A DNA stretch of 29,423 nt, taken from JBAVEL01 sp049587715. GTDB lineage: Bacteria; Bacteroidota; Ignavibacteria; UBA10030; UBA6906. Made by a program: the position numbers and the translations under genes. The stretch is from the NCBI GenBank assembly GCA_049587715.1, contig JBAVEL010000027.1:1-29423 (forward strand), in the 5' to 3' direction. This document shows positions 8,001 to 15,701 of this stretch, piece after piece. Numbering within the stretch: the stretch's first letter is position 1; every line of letters starts with the position of its first letter. A model generated the notes under the pieces. That model did not search any database. It saw nothing but the letters and a program-made list of their open reading frames with translations, and was not told the DNA's origin.

Positions 8001-9359
8001 GGGCTCGTCGTAGTCGTTCCCCGGCCCGTTGTAGGTGGCCACCCAGCGCTCGCCCCCCGTGGAACTGTACTTGATGGCCACGTAGTCCTCCCCCGTCCCC
8101 CAGCCCCACTGGCTGGCCGCCACATGGACATTCCGGGAGGCGTCCACGGCGATGGCCGCCGCCAGCTCATCCGACTCATCGGGCGGGTTGTACCGCGCGG
8201 ACCAGTCCGTGCTTCCATTGGCGGTGTACTTGATGGTCACCACATCCGCGTCGAAATCCGCGTTGTACGAGGAACCCGTAACGTAGCTGTTCCCCGAGAT
8301 GTCCACCGACATGGCGGCCACCTCGTCCAGATCCATGCCGGTCCCGTCGTAGCGCGCCGCCCACACCTGCGCCCCCTGGAAGCTGTACTTCACGGTGGCG
8401 TAGTCTTCGTAGGTGTCCTCCCCGTAGCTGGTGCCGCTCACGTACACGCTCCCCGCCAGATCGATTCCCAGCCCCACGGGCATGTCAAAGTCGTTGGCGG
8501 GGCCGTCATACCGGGCGGTCCAGAGCTGTGTTCCCGAGCTGTTGTACTTGATGGTCAGGTAGTCCGCGTCCGTGCTCAGGCCGTAGCTGATGCCCGTCAC
8601 GTACACGTTCCCGGCCCCGTCCACGCACACGCCCATGGCCGCGTCATAGTCGTCGGCGGGGCCGTTGTAGCGGGCCGCCCACACCAGATCCCCCCCGGGG
8701 GTGTACTTCACGGTCTGGAAGTCCTCATCGGTATCCACCCCGAAGCCCGATCCCGTCACGTACACGTTCCCGGCCCCGTCCACGGCCACCGCGGTGGCAG
8801 CGTCGTAGTCGTTCCCCGGGCCGTTGTAGGTCCGCACCCACTGGAGCTGCCCGTTTGTGTTGTACTTGAGGAGCAGGTAATCCTCCAGCGAGAAGATCCC
8901 GGTGGTGTATCCCGCCACGTAGATGTTCCCCGATGCGTCCCGCGCCACGGCATTCGCCCCGTCCAGAGCGGGGGCGCGCCCCGACGAGTAGTGGCGCACC
9001 CAGAGGGGCGGAATGGAGTCGGCCTCCGTTCCGTGGATCCGCCCTCCTTCGCTCCTCCGTTCCGACCGGCGGAGGATGGCGCTCCACGGTTTCGCTCCGC
9101 CCGGAAGGGGGCTCTGCGAGGAAAGCCCCGTCTTCCGGTCCAGCACCCGCGCCAGGCGCGGGGAGAGCTTCCCCGCCTCCCTCCGTTCCCTGAACCGGGC
9201 CTCCTGTTTCATCGGCCGGAGGGAAGCCCCGTCCCGTGCGGCGATGCCCGAAGGGCGCACCCGGTCGCCCTTCCCGGGCCGGGCCGGAAGGTCCGGCGAG
9301 GCGGCCAGTACGAGCGCCGCCACCGCCCAGAAAATCACGCCCCGCATGTGTGCGACCAT
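5058..9359 (-). CDS. Secreted SBBP beta-propeller-repeat protein with T9SS sorting domain
   Basis: The 1433-residue reading starts at the ATG at 9359, which has GAGAGGAG 9 bases upstream; a GTG 21 bases further out would overlap that ribosome-binding site. Residues 1-21 form a signal peptide. From about 120 to 962 there are 16 units of about 53 residues with the SBBP pattern (DGAGNVYVTG...D...VKYNxxGxxxWxARYNGP), a family expected to fold as beta-propeller-like blades. Residues 965-1065 resemble the HYDIN/choice-of-anchor-D Ig-like domain. The duplicated GWN/GYW module lies at 1078-1205. A domain ending in GAFDVRF follows at about 1225-1260. The last 93 residues are a type A T9SS tail (YQNHPNPFNPSTTI ... 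LASGVYFYRL ... MILLK). Outer-surface or secreted, probably structural or adhesive; no catalytic motif seen. It is the last gene of its operon. Confidence 0.87.
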   Translation of the reverse strand: MVAHMRGVIFWAVAALVLAASPDLPARPGKGDRVRPSGIAARDGASLRPMKQEARFRERREAGKLSPRLARVLDRKTGLSSQSPLPGGAKPWSAILRRSERRSEGGRIHGTEADSIPPLWVRHYSSGRAPALDGANAVARDASGNIYVAGYTTGIFSLEDYLLLKYNTNGQLQWVRTYNGPGNDYDAATAVAVDGAGNVYVTGSGFGVDTDEDFQTVKYTPGGDLVWAARYNGPADDYDAAMGVCVDGAGNVYVTGISYGLSTDADYLTIKYNSSGTQLWTARYDGPANDFDMPVGLGIDLAGSVYVSGTSYGEDTYEDYATVKYSFQGAQVWAARYDGTGMDLDEVAAMSVDISGNSYVTGSSYNADFDADVVTIKYTANGSTDWSARYNPPDESDELAAAIAVDASRNVHVAASQWGWGTGEDYVAIKYSSTGGERWVATYNGPGNDYDEPTCITVDGSGNVFVGGASTGAGTAEDFALVKFSSLGVRLWTARYSGAANDFDAGMAAVVDGAGNAVLAGVSYGSVTDEDVVLVRYNAAGAELWNAWYNGPGNSEDEAVAMAAGRGGLTAITGSSYDLDTQSDYATAVFGPAGSLLWEARYNGTGEGEDYAAAVVVDGSDNVYVTGTSFGQATGYDITTVKYNSAGARQWVSRYTGTGAGVDEAAAIALDPSGNVIVAGSRSSPATNKDYVVIKYGPTGTAQWISSYNGPVDYIDQVYAAAVDASGNVYVTGASFGSSSDFDFLTVKYNPLGTQQWTARYNGSANGVDRAYAIAADASGNVYVTGASQGSGTAYDWCTVKYNASGAEQWAAVYAGEAGYRDDIPAALLLDGAGNIYVTGASRADSTRLDCVTLKYGSGGALLWSARYDGPESDDDGGTALALDGAGNLYVTGYSYSFDTGDDFVTLRYAPWGTLLWASRYDSPASLGDIPFSVLTDNGGNLFVGGSSETEEGAVYTIVKYEAPVAVFGGPSMAFASTQIGCRRDGTLRVRNAASVTPLQVWSVTTSAADFTASPRSFSVPGGDSADVTVRFSPLAGGARSAILVVHHSGVTSPDTVLLTGTGTGSGSAVRIQAEQGLGWRLLSLPVGVTCPMVMPLSFGFNGSYVRTDTLENGRGYWKKLTDSLVSFTGFFLPSDTIGVGTGWTLVGSVSVPIRAAAVRTLPDSIIRTSFFGYGGGYTVADSLKPGFGYWVKTSQPGLLILEGGSAGRNPVPPPHPAPPADRLTVTDEAGNTQRLGVLAEQAGGDAFEMPPPPPAGAFDVRFSTQTMAEFPVEGVLPEIRISGAAGRIVLGRSGEGSAPWLVRANGRERMLPPGASLALEEGTGTILVRMTEGGGETPGAFALYQNHPNPFNPSTTIRFRTAERGFVRLAVYDLLGRQAALPFQGNLAAGEHSVVFDGSGLASGVYFYRLEAPATEGGAGGRTLTRSMILLK
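6475..9002 (-). repeat. Array of 16 SBBP repeats
   Basis: Sixteen consecutive in-frame units of about 53-54 codons each carry the core DxxGNVYVTG and end in W.ARYNGP. The units are diverged at the residue level, so this is an old protein-level array rather than a fresh DNA duplication. Confidence 0.85.
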
Positions 9360-9411
9360 CCCGTGCGTCTCCTCTCTCACCGTTTCCCCTATCCTTGCTT
9401 CCTACCTCTCC

Positions 9412-12288
9412 TTACCTCGCCCTCCCTGCCGCCTTCGCCTTCCTGTGCTCCCCCGGGTCCGCCGCATGAGGAGCCGTCCCGCCGGATGTGATCACGATGG
9501 AGCCCGCCTGCCGGGCCTTCACCCAGTATCCCTGCATGGGCCTGAGGGAGTCGGCTTCCGCATACCCCGCTCCGAACCCGTAGAAGGGGGGAATCAGGAG
9601 TCCCGCGGGTGTCTGCACCACGGAAGCCGTGTCCACGGGGACAAAGACGCCCCCGATCAGGTTCCAGCCCGGGGCCAGGGCCACGGTTTCCGCCAGCACG
9701 GGAAATCCCGTGAGAGAGACCGTCCGCGCCGAGTCGAACTTCAGCCAGTATCCCGCCCCCCGCCGGAGCGTGTCTTCCGTGACGTATCCCGAGTTCATGT
9801 CGAACCCGAATGCGGGGGAAACGGCCTGCGGGAACAGGGTTCCGGGCCGGGCATCCTCCGTCAGGAGGGGAAGGGAGACCAGGTTCCAGTCGGCCAGCAC
9901 CCCGTAGGGCGCGGTCACGGGGGAGGCCGTGGTAAGGCTCCGGGTTGCGGAGAAACCTCCCGCCCCCGCCGCATTCCGCCCCCGCACATTCCAGAAATAC
10001 CGGGTCCCCGTCTCAAGCCCTGCCACAGTCCGGACCGTATCGGTCAGCATGGTATCCACAAAGACGGGCGCCGAGAGCAGGGAGTCGGTTCCGACTCGTA
10101 GCTCCCCGTACTGGGCCTCCTCCATCTCCCGCCACCGAAACGTCACCGGGCGGAGAAGGCCCGCGGCGCCCTCCATTGGCTCCACCAGGGCCGGCGCGGG
10201 GGGCGGGAGCAGGTTCCGGTATCCCTCCATGCGGATGTCGTCCACATACACTCCGTCCCGCTCCTCCCCGCCGTCGGAAGCCAGCCGGAACCGCACCTTC
10301 ACCTGGCGTCCGACATAGGGGGAAAGATCCGCCGACTGCTCGCTCCAGGTGAGCCCCGGGGTGTACGAGTCATAGCCCCAGGAGCCCGCCGGCTGTTTGC
10401 TCCCCGACCGGGCCGAGCCGGGGCGCGAGAGACCCGTGCGGAGGAGCGCCCAGGTGGACCCGTTGTCGGTGCTCGCCTCCACGGTCACGAAGTCCCAAGT
10501 GGGTTCGATGGCCCACATGGTCCGGAACCTGAGCCGCGCATGCTGGTATCCCGTGAGGTTGATCGCGTTCTGAAGCGTCAGGGAGTTGTTGGCGCTCGCC
10601 GCGTACCGCCCCGAGGGGCTGTCCGTGAAGGAGGATGGAGGCGTGTGGGCGTGGGAGGATGTGCCCCATCCCGTTCCCGTGTTCCAGTTGCCCGTACCGC
10701 CCGAGGCGTTGTCCGAGAACAGGAGAGTCCGGCTCCCGAGGTAGAGCCGGAGCGTGTCCCGCTTCGAGAATCCCTGGGGGTCCAGGCAGTCCAGAATCAC
10801 CTCCGCAATGCCCGCGCCCGGGGCAGAGGCCGACACGGACCCCGAAAGGAACACCTCCCCTGCTGTCTGGGCCGGGAGTGATGCAACCAGCGCGGATCCG
10901 GGGGAAAAGGTGAGCATCCCCGATGGGCAGGATGCCATCACGGTCAGGTTGGCCGCGTCCCCCACACCCGTGTTCCGGAGTGTCACGCCCAGCACGAACG
11001 GCTCGCCCCGGATCAGGGACTCGTTGCTGTCGGCCTCCAGCACCCGGTGGTGCCGCACCTCGGGCCAGTGTCCCGCGATATAGGCCAGGTGCTTGTTGGC
11101 CCTCAGGTTCTCCTGTGCGAGGGGGAGGATGGTGCCCGTGGAGGCCCAGAAACCCGCCGTCCCCACCTCCGAGGTCATGGCGTATGTGCGGGGCTTTGTG
11201 GAATCCCCGTACATGTAGTCGTCCGAGTTCCCGCGGGTGGAGTACGACACCGTCTGCTGGTCCGTCCCGTTTGTGTAGCGGTTCACCCATGTCATCTGGT
11301 AGGCCCAGTCCCGGAACATCAGGGAGTCGCCGCTCTCCCGGGAGAGATAGCCGTACGGATTGATCAGGTAGTTCCCGAAGGTGTGGTAGTTCAGGGCCGT
11401 CTTGAACTGGCGGCCCCGCATGAACAGGTTGATGCCGTTGGTCTCGGGCTCCGAGAACTCCGAGGGCCCCCGGTAGGTGTCGCTCGAGGGAGTGGTGCTG
11501 GATCCCCCGTTGGGGGCATTCCACATGTAGTAGGGGCCCCAGTTCCTGTTCAGGTCCACCCCGTAGGACCCGCCGTTGTTCCTCCGGTTCTTCCGCCACA
11601 TCCCCCCGCCCGAGGGGTTGGTGGTCTGGTTGTACACGTACCCGTCGGGGTTCACCACGGGGATGAACCACATTTCCCGGGTGGTCACCAGGTAATTGGC
11701 CTCCGAGCTTGTCTCATAGTTCTCCAGCAGCCACCACATGTAGTAGAAGAGGGTCATCATTCCCGGGGGCTCCCGGGCGTGGGTCAGCGCCGTGTAGAGC
11801 ACCTCGGGCTCGTCTTCGTCCTGGTCCGCGAAATCCGATATCTTCACGGCCCAGACCGTACGCCCCTCCGCCGTCGTCCCGATGGCCTGCTTGGCCGTGA
11901 CAAGCCCCGGGAACAGAAGCGCCAGGGTATCCAGTTGCGCCACCGCCTCCGCGAAGGTGTAGTTCCCCCCCATGCTCCCCAGACCGAAGCCCAGCACGTT
12001 CTCGGGCCGGGGGCTGAGCTGCGAGCGGTAGTGCTCCGCCATATCGGGAATCGTCACCTCCCACGTGATCCCCGCAGATGCAAGGGCCGCAAGCTCCCCC
12101 TCCCCCGCCGCGAACTCCATCCAACCGCCGGGCTTCCCCGAAGCTCCCTCGAAATCCAGCCCCGCATCCCAGATGCGCGTGAGAAAAGCCCGGTCGGGCA
12201 CGAATATGCGAACCTGCCTGTACACTTCCCCGGCATGGAGAGGAAGCCAGAAGAGGAACAAAACAGCCGGAATGAGCAGACGTCTCAT
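9412..12288 (-). CDS. Secreted M14-family zinc carboxypeptidase
   Basis: The ATG at 12288 (958 residues) is chosen because it opens a signal peptide (MRRLLIPAVLFLFWLPLHAG) and has GGAGGT 7 bases upstream. Residues 105-400 are the M14 catalytic domain: the zinc ligands His170 and Glu173 in THAREPPG and the third ligand His302 in NYHTFGN, the substrate-binding VNPDGY (212-217) and VDLNRNW (244-250), and the catalytic Glu374 in YAMTSEVG. All key residues are present, so it should cleave C-terminal amino acids from peptides or proteins outside the cell. Then follow an Ig-like CARDB-type stretch, a MAM/immune-inhibitor-A-like beta-sandwich (around 530-710), a fibronectin type III-like domain (about 715-795), and the duplicated GWN/GYW module (about 797-937). 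It has no NPFNP tail. Fifty-two bases separate it from the next gene, suggesting one transcript. Confidence 0.92.
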   Translation of the reverse strand: MRRLLIPAVLFLFWLPLHAGEVYRQVRIFVPDRAFLTRIWDAGLDFEGASGKPGGWMEFAAGEGELAALASAGITWEVTIPDMAEHYRSQLSPRPENVLGFGLGSMGGNYTFAEAVAQLDTLALLFPGLVTAKQAIGTTAEGRTVWAVKISDFADQDEDEPEVLYTALTHAREPPGMMTLFYYMWWLLENYETSSEANYLVTTREMWFIPVVNPDGYVYNQTTNPSGGGMWRKNRRNNGGSYGVDLNRNWGPYYMWNAPNGGSSTTPSSDTYRGPSEFSEPETNGINLFMRGRQFKTALNYHTFGNYLINPYGYLSRESGDSLMFRDWAYQMTWVNRYTNGTDQQTVSYSTRGNSDDYMYGDSTKPRTYAMTSEVGTAGFWASTGTILPLAQENLRANKHLAYIAGHWPEVRHHRVLEADSNESLIRGEPFVLGVTLRNTGVGDAANLTVMASCPSGMLTFSPGSALVASLPAQTAGEVFLSGSVSASAPGAGIAEVILDCLDPQGFSKRDTLRLYLGSRTLLFSDNASGGTGNWNTGTGWGTSSHAHTPPSSFTDSPSGRYAASANNSLTLQNAINLTGYQHARLRFRTMWAIEPTWDFVTVEASTDNGSTWALLRTGLSRPGSARSGSKQPAGSWGYDSYTPGLTWSEQSADLSPYVGRQVKVRFRLASDGGEERDGVYVDDIRMEGYRNLLPPPAPALVEPMEGAAGLLRPVTFRWREMEEAQYGELRVGTDSLLSAPVFVDTMLTDTVRTVAGLETGTRYFWNVRGRNAAGAGGFSATRSLTTASPVTAPYGVLADWNLVSLPLLTEDARPGTLFPQAVSPAFGFDMNSGYVTEDTLRRGAGYWLKFDSARTVSLTGFPVLAETVALAPGWNLIGGVFVPVDTASVVQTPAGLLIPPFYGFGAGYAEADSLRPMQGYWVKARQAGSIVITSGGTAPHAADPGEHRKAKAAGRAR

Positions 12289-12295
12289 GGGGTGA

Positions 12296-12301
12296 ACCTC
12301 C
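12296..12301 (-). promoter_or_regulatory. Shine-Dalgarno of the carboxypeptidase gene
   Basis: The minus strand reads GGAGGT with 7 bases to the ATG at 12288. It decides the start in favour of the signal-peptide methionine over a frame that opens 18 codons earlier. Confidence 0.8.
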
Positions 12302-12354
12302 AGGTGATGCGGAAAACCGCCGCGTTTGTTCAAAATAGCCAAAAAAGAGGGCTC

Positions 12355-13212
12355 CTACAAGCCCTTTCGGGCCTTCTGCCCCGCAGGGAGAGACCTTTTC
12401 TCGGCGCCCCACTGAACAACCAGGGACCCGGGGAGAAACCCCGATGCCGCCCCCCTGAGGGAGAGCGCATACGTCCCCCCGCCGAGCCGTCTCTCGAAAA
12501 GAATGAGTGTCGCATGACCTCCTGAGGACACAAGCTCCGCCCTCACATTCCCCTCCCGGGGAATGCGCAGGATGAAGCGCTCTCCTCCCCCCGTGGTGTC
12601 CTCCGTACCTCCTTCCAGTAGGAATGTCCCTCCCGCCGGCACGGACCCCAGACGCGAGAGAGACCCGGGCCCCGGGTGGACCAGGATCAGGAACGAAGAC
12701 ACAGAGCCCTGGGTGATCTCGAGCCGGCTCTCCTTTTTCATGTTCAGCCGGCGCGGGGAGGCACCCGGGAAGCCCGTCATCACCGCGCTGTCGCACCACC
12801 AGAGGTCCTCCGGGTTCCAGCGGAACAGGGCGGGAAATCCCCCCGGCCCCGGCTGAAAGTGCACCGCGTGCGTATCCGCACCCGCCCCTCCCGGATGCCT
12901 GTAGTCTGCCCGGGTCCCCTGCCCCAGCCCCCGCGGTGTGTCTTCCTGCTCTCTTCCCGGCCGGTTCACGAACCGTACATCAAAGAGACCGAGGGGAGGG
13001 ATGGGGGGAAACTCCGTCTCCCCCAGGAAGCCGTCCGCCCCTTCCGTTGCCTCCTCCGCCTGACCGAACCAGATGGTGTCGGCCATCCCCTGCAGGGTGG
13101 AAAACACCACGGGGGTTCTGGCCTCGGGGGGTTCTCCCCGGGGGTTCCCGGAAGAGGGCTCCGCCGCCAGTACCGCCAGGGCAAGCAATGCCGCAGCCGG
13201 GATGTTCCTCAT
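12355..13212 (-). CDS. Small secreted protein of unknown function
   Basis: The ATG at 13212 gives 285 residues; it is preceded by a GGGAGG run and overlaps the TGA of the upstream gene as ATGA. Residues 1-22 look like a signal peptide. Residues 41-81 (ADTIWFGQAEE...FPPIPPLGLFDVRF) match the region that follows the GWN/GYW module in the SBBP-repeat protein (LGVLAEQ...MPPPPPAGAFDVRF). The rest (82-285) has several strands (RLEITQG, FILRIPREG, ATLILFERR, TYALSLRG) that suggest a beta-sandwich. There is no T9SS tail. I know no function. It looks like a stand-alone version of a module usually placed near the C-terminus of the large exported proteins, and may work together with the product of the gene it is coupled to. 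Confidence 0.75.
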   Translation of the reverse strand: MRNIPAAALLALAVLAAEPSSGNPRGEPPEARTPVVFSTLQGMADTIWFGQAEEATEGADGFLGETEFPPIPPLGLFDVRFVNRPGREQEDTPRGLGQGTRADYRHPGGAGADTHAVHFQPGPGGFPALFRWNPEDLWWCDSAVMTGFPGASPRRLNMKKESRLEITQGSVSSFLILVHPGPGSLSRLGSVPAGGTFLLEGGTEDTTGGGERFILRIPREGNVRAELVSSGGHATLILFERRLGGGTYALSLRGAASGFLPGSLVVQWGAEKRSLPAGQKARKGL

Positions 13213-15701
13213 CGGACCTCCCCCCCGGGCCCACGCGGCGAGGATCCCCCCGCGGTGCGTTCCGCCGGAGGCACCGTGCCCGCCGGCCGCCGGAGTATCA
13301 GGGAACCCACACTCGTGCAGTTCACCCACACCGCCTGACCCGGAAGGATCCGTTCGGGGAACGGCACATACCCCGTGACCGGGTCAAAGGCATACATCAC
13401 CTGCAGGTTCCCCTGGGGAATCTGCCGGATGCTGTCTGTTTCCACCGTCCATCCGATGGAGCCCATCAGACTCCATCCTTCCGGCACGGGGATCGTGTCC
13501 AGCTCGGTGGCCTGTCCCCCGAGGGGAACCGTCCCCGCCGAATCGAACCGCAGCCAGTACCCCATGCCCGGTTCCAGGGTATCGGTGGAGATGTAGCCCG
13601 AGGGAAGGAACAGATAGGCCGGGCCCGCGGCGGAAGGGAAAACGCTCCGCACGCTTCTGTCCCCCACGGCCGAGGGGAGCGAGACCATGTTCCATCCCGG
13701 CGACACGCCCAGGGAAAGCTCCTGGATGGTGAAGACGCCGTCTCCCGTATCGGCCGCGGCCGGATAGCTCACCCCCGCGATCCGCACCCGGGCCGATCCC
13801 GTGGGAGGACCCGTCACGGTCCACGCCTGCTGGCCGTCATTGGGGGTGGCGGCAAAAAGGGTCTCGGGGTAGCTTGCCCCCCCGTTCCGGGAAAGAAGGA
13901 TCCGCACATCCCCCGGCAGGTTGGAAGAGGTCCAGCGGATGGTCTCGACCGATCCCGTGGGCCAGATGTTGCCCCCGTCGGGGGAGGTGATCTCCACGGC
14001 CCGCACAACCGTCTGCACCCGCACGCTCACGCTCCGCTTGTGCACGGGGGTTCCGTTGGGTCCGCTGCCGGTCACCGTCACGGTGTAGAGCCCGTCCGCC
14101 GCCCCCGATGTCCGGATGCGCATGCGGAGGGAATCGGGGTAGGAGGTGAGGGTCGCCCCGTCGGGGAACGAGACCGCCACGCCGCCTGCGGGGCTCACGC
14201 TTGCCGAGAAGACGGCCGGATGCGTGTAGAGCTTCACCGCCGGCACTTTCACACGCACATCGATGCTGTCGTTGGCCTCCAGGGTGTCTGAGGCGGGGGA
14301 GACCAGCATGGCGAAATCCGGGAAATACCCCGTGACACTGCCGTAGTTCCCGTTCCGGAAGTCGGTCCAGACGCTCAGGGAGACGTACGGGTTGGACGCC
14401 ATGGCGTCATAGTCCCCCCGGTAGCAGTTGGAATTGGGGGAGCAGGCGGGGGAGGGATAGGCGAAATCGGCGTTGCTGATCTTCTGGTTGGGCGCAAACG
14501 TCGCGCCCCCGTCGTCCGTATAGGTTCCGTACACCCAGGCCCGCAGGTTCGAGGGATCGTTCCGCATGTCGTACCACTTGATGTACAGACGGCCCGTTGT
14601 CTTGTCGCACCAGATGGCGGGAAACCACTCGTTGGTGGACTGCGGGCTCGGGTTGTCGTTCACGATCACCCGGGAAGACCAGGTGGCCGCCTGGTCGTCG
14701 GAGTACTGCAGGAAGATGTCGGGCTTGTTCCCGTTCCCCGGCGGATCGTTGGCGGCATACACAAGGTAGAGCCGGCCCCGGAAGGGGCCGTGGCCGTTGT
14801 CGGCGGCGATGAAGGGATAGGGCCGGGTGCGCGCGTTGTTGATGACCAGGCGCCCCACGCTGTTCCTGGTGCCCACGTACCCCGCCACCGTGAGGGCGGA
14901 CCGTTCCGCGAAGGTGAGCCCGCCGTCGGTGGAGCGGTAGAAGGTGTAGGTGGATGCCTCGGTGGGTCCCGAGTTGGTCACCACGTACACGCAGCCCCCG
15001 GGGATGTTCCTCCCCCCCAGCACGTCGGGTCCCACGGCCGGCATCATGCCGGGAAGACTCTGGGTGCTGAAACTGGCGGTGTTCGTCCAGGTGGTTCCGA
15101 AGTTCGTGCTCCGGGAGAAGTTCCCTCCCCCCGAGGCCGTCATGGTGGTGTAGGCGTAGTTGGCGAAGGGGCCCCGGGTCTGATCGCAGGCGATCCAGTT
15201 CTTGTCCACCCCGTCCACCGACGTCGCCGACGCGCTCCAGGACGCCCCGTTGTTGGTGGAAACCATGGTCTTGCATCCGATGATGCTTCCCCCCGAGGTG
15301 GCGCTGTACATGTTCTCGTAGTACAGGTTTCCTATGCTGTCATAGGCCGTCACCGGGTCCCCCCGCATCGTCGCCCCGCCTCCGAAGACCGGAGCCGTGT
15401 AGGTCCAGGCGTGCCCGTCGGTTGTGTAGTGGGCCCGGTTGGTGTTGAAGGCGTTGAAGAACCAGAGGGGCTGAGACGGATGAGTGGACATGTGGGGCTC
15501 GGCGTTGTCCACGCCCAGGTCGAAGTTGTCGAAACCGTCGGGGGTGGTGATCACCTCCAGGCCGGGAAGCGGGAGCAGCCCCTCCCCCGGCGGAAGCACG
15601 GGGGGGGTGTCCAGCACCTGCTGGGCCGTCAGCAGGGAGGGAAGGGCGGCCGCCAGCAGAACAAGCCGAAGTGCGCGTAGAGCGTTCCGTGCGTGCGTCA
15701 T
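13209..15701 (-). CDS. Secreted sialidase-fold (BNR-like) protein with Kre9-like domain
   Basis: The ATG at 15701 (830 residues) has AAGGAG 9 bases upstream and begins a signal peptide ending near LLTAQQ; it overlaps the previous stop as ATGA. Residues 60-420 carry Asp-box-like strands (STNNGASW, STNFGTTW, STDGGLTF, SDDQAATW, TDDGGATF) spaced through WF.A.W and YLVYAA segments, as in sialidase-type six-bladed propellers. I do not see a full sialidase catalytic set, so enzyme activity is not claimed. A beta-sandwich region (about 450-560) is followed by one Ser/Thr-rich Kre9/KNH-like domain (about 568-660) and the duplicated GWN/GYW module (about 667-804). It ends soon after without a T9SS tail. 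A C8 tract lies just after the signal peptide. Confidence 0.85.
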   Translation of the reverse strand: MTHARNALRALRLVLLAAALPSLLTAQQVLDTPPVLPPGEGLLPLPGLEVITTPDGFDNFDLGVDNAEPHMSTHPSQPLWFFNAFNTNRAHYTTDGHAWTYTAPVFGGGATMRGDPVTAYDSIGNLYYENMYSATSGGSIIGCKTMVSTNNGASWSASATSVDGVDKNWIACDQTRGPFANYAYTTMTASGGGNFSRSTNFGTTWTNTASFSTQSLPGMMPAVGPDVLGGRNIPGGCVYVVTNSGPTEASTYTFYRSTDGGLTFAERSALTVAGYVGTRNSVGRLVINNARTRPYPFIAADNGHGPFRGRLYLVYAANDPPGNGNKPDIFLQYSDDQAATWSSRVIVNDNPSPQSTNEWFPAIWCDKTTGRLYIKWYDMRNDPSNLRAWVYGTYTDDGGATFAPNQKISNADFAYPSPACSPNSNCYRGDYDAMASNPYVSLSVWTDFRNGNYGSVTGYFPDFAMLVSPASDTLEANDSIDVRVKVPAVKLYTHPAVFSASVSPAGGVAVSFPDGATLTSYPDSLRMRIRTSGAADGLYTVTVTGSGPNGTPVHKRSVSVRVQTVVRAVEITSPDGGNIWPTGSVETIRWTSSNLPGDVRILLSRNGGASYPETLFAATPNDGQQAWTVTGPPTGSARVRIAGVSYPAAADTGDGVFTIQELSLGVSPGWNMVSLPSAVGDRSVRSVFPSAAGPAYLFLPSGYISTDTLEPGMGYWLRFDSAGTVPLGGQATELDTIPVPEGWSLMGSIGWTVETDSIRQIPQGNLQVMYAFDPVTGYVPFPERILPGQAVWVNCTSVGSLILRRPAGTVPPAERTAGGSSPRGPGGEVR
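15600..15607 (-). repeat. C8 homopolymer near the N-terminus of the sialidase-like gene
   Basis: The coding strand has eight C in a row at about codons 32-34, just past the signal peptide cleavage region (encoding TPPV). A one-base slip would cause early termination. The frame is intact here. Confidence 0.85.

Noticed and set aside
13209..15701. Calling the sialidase-like gene a true exo-alpha-sialidase
   Set aside because: Only Asp-box-like strands are visible; the arginine triad and catalytic Tyr/Glu pair of sialidases could not be placed with confidence.
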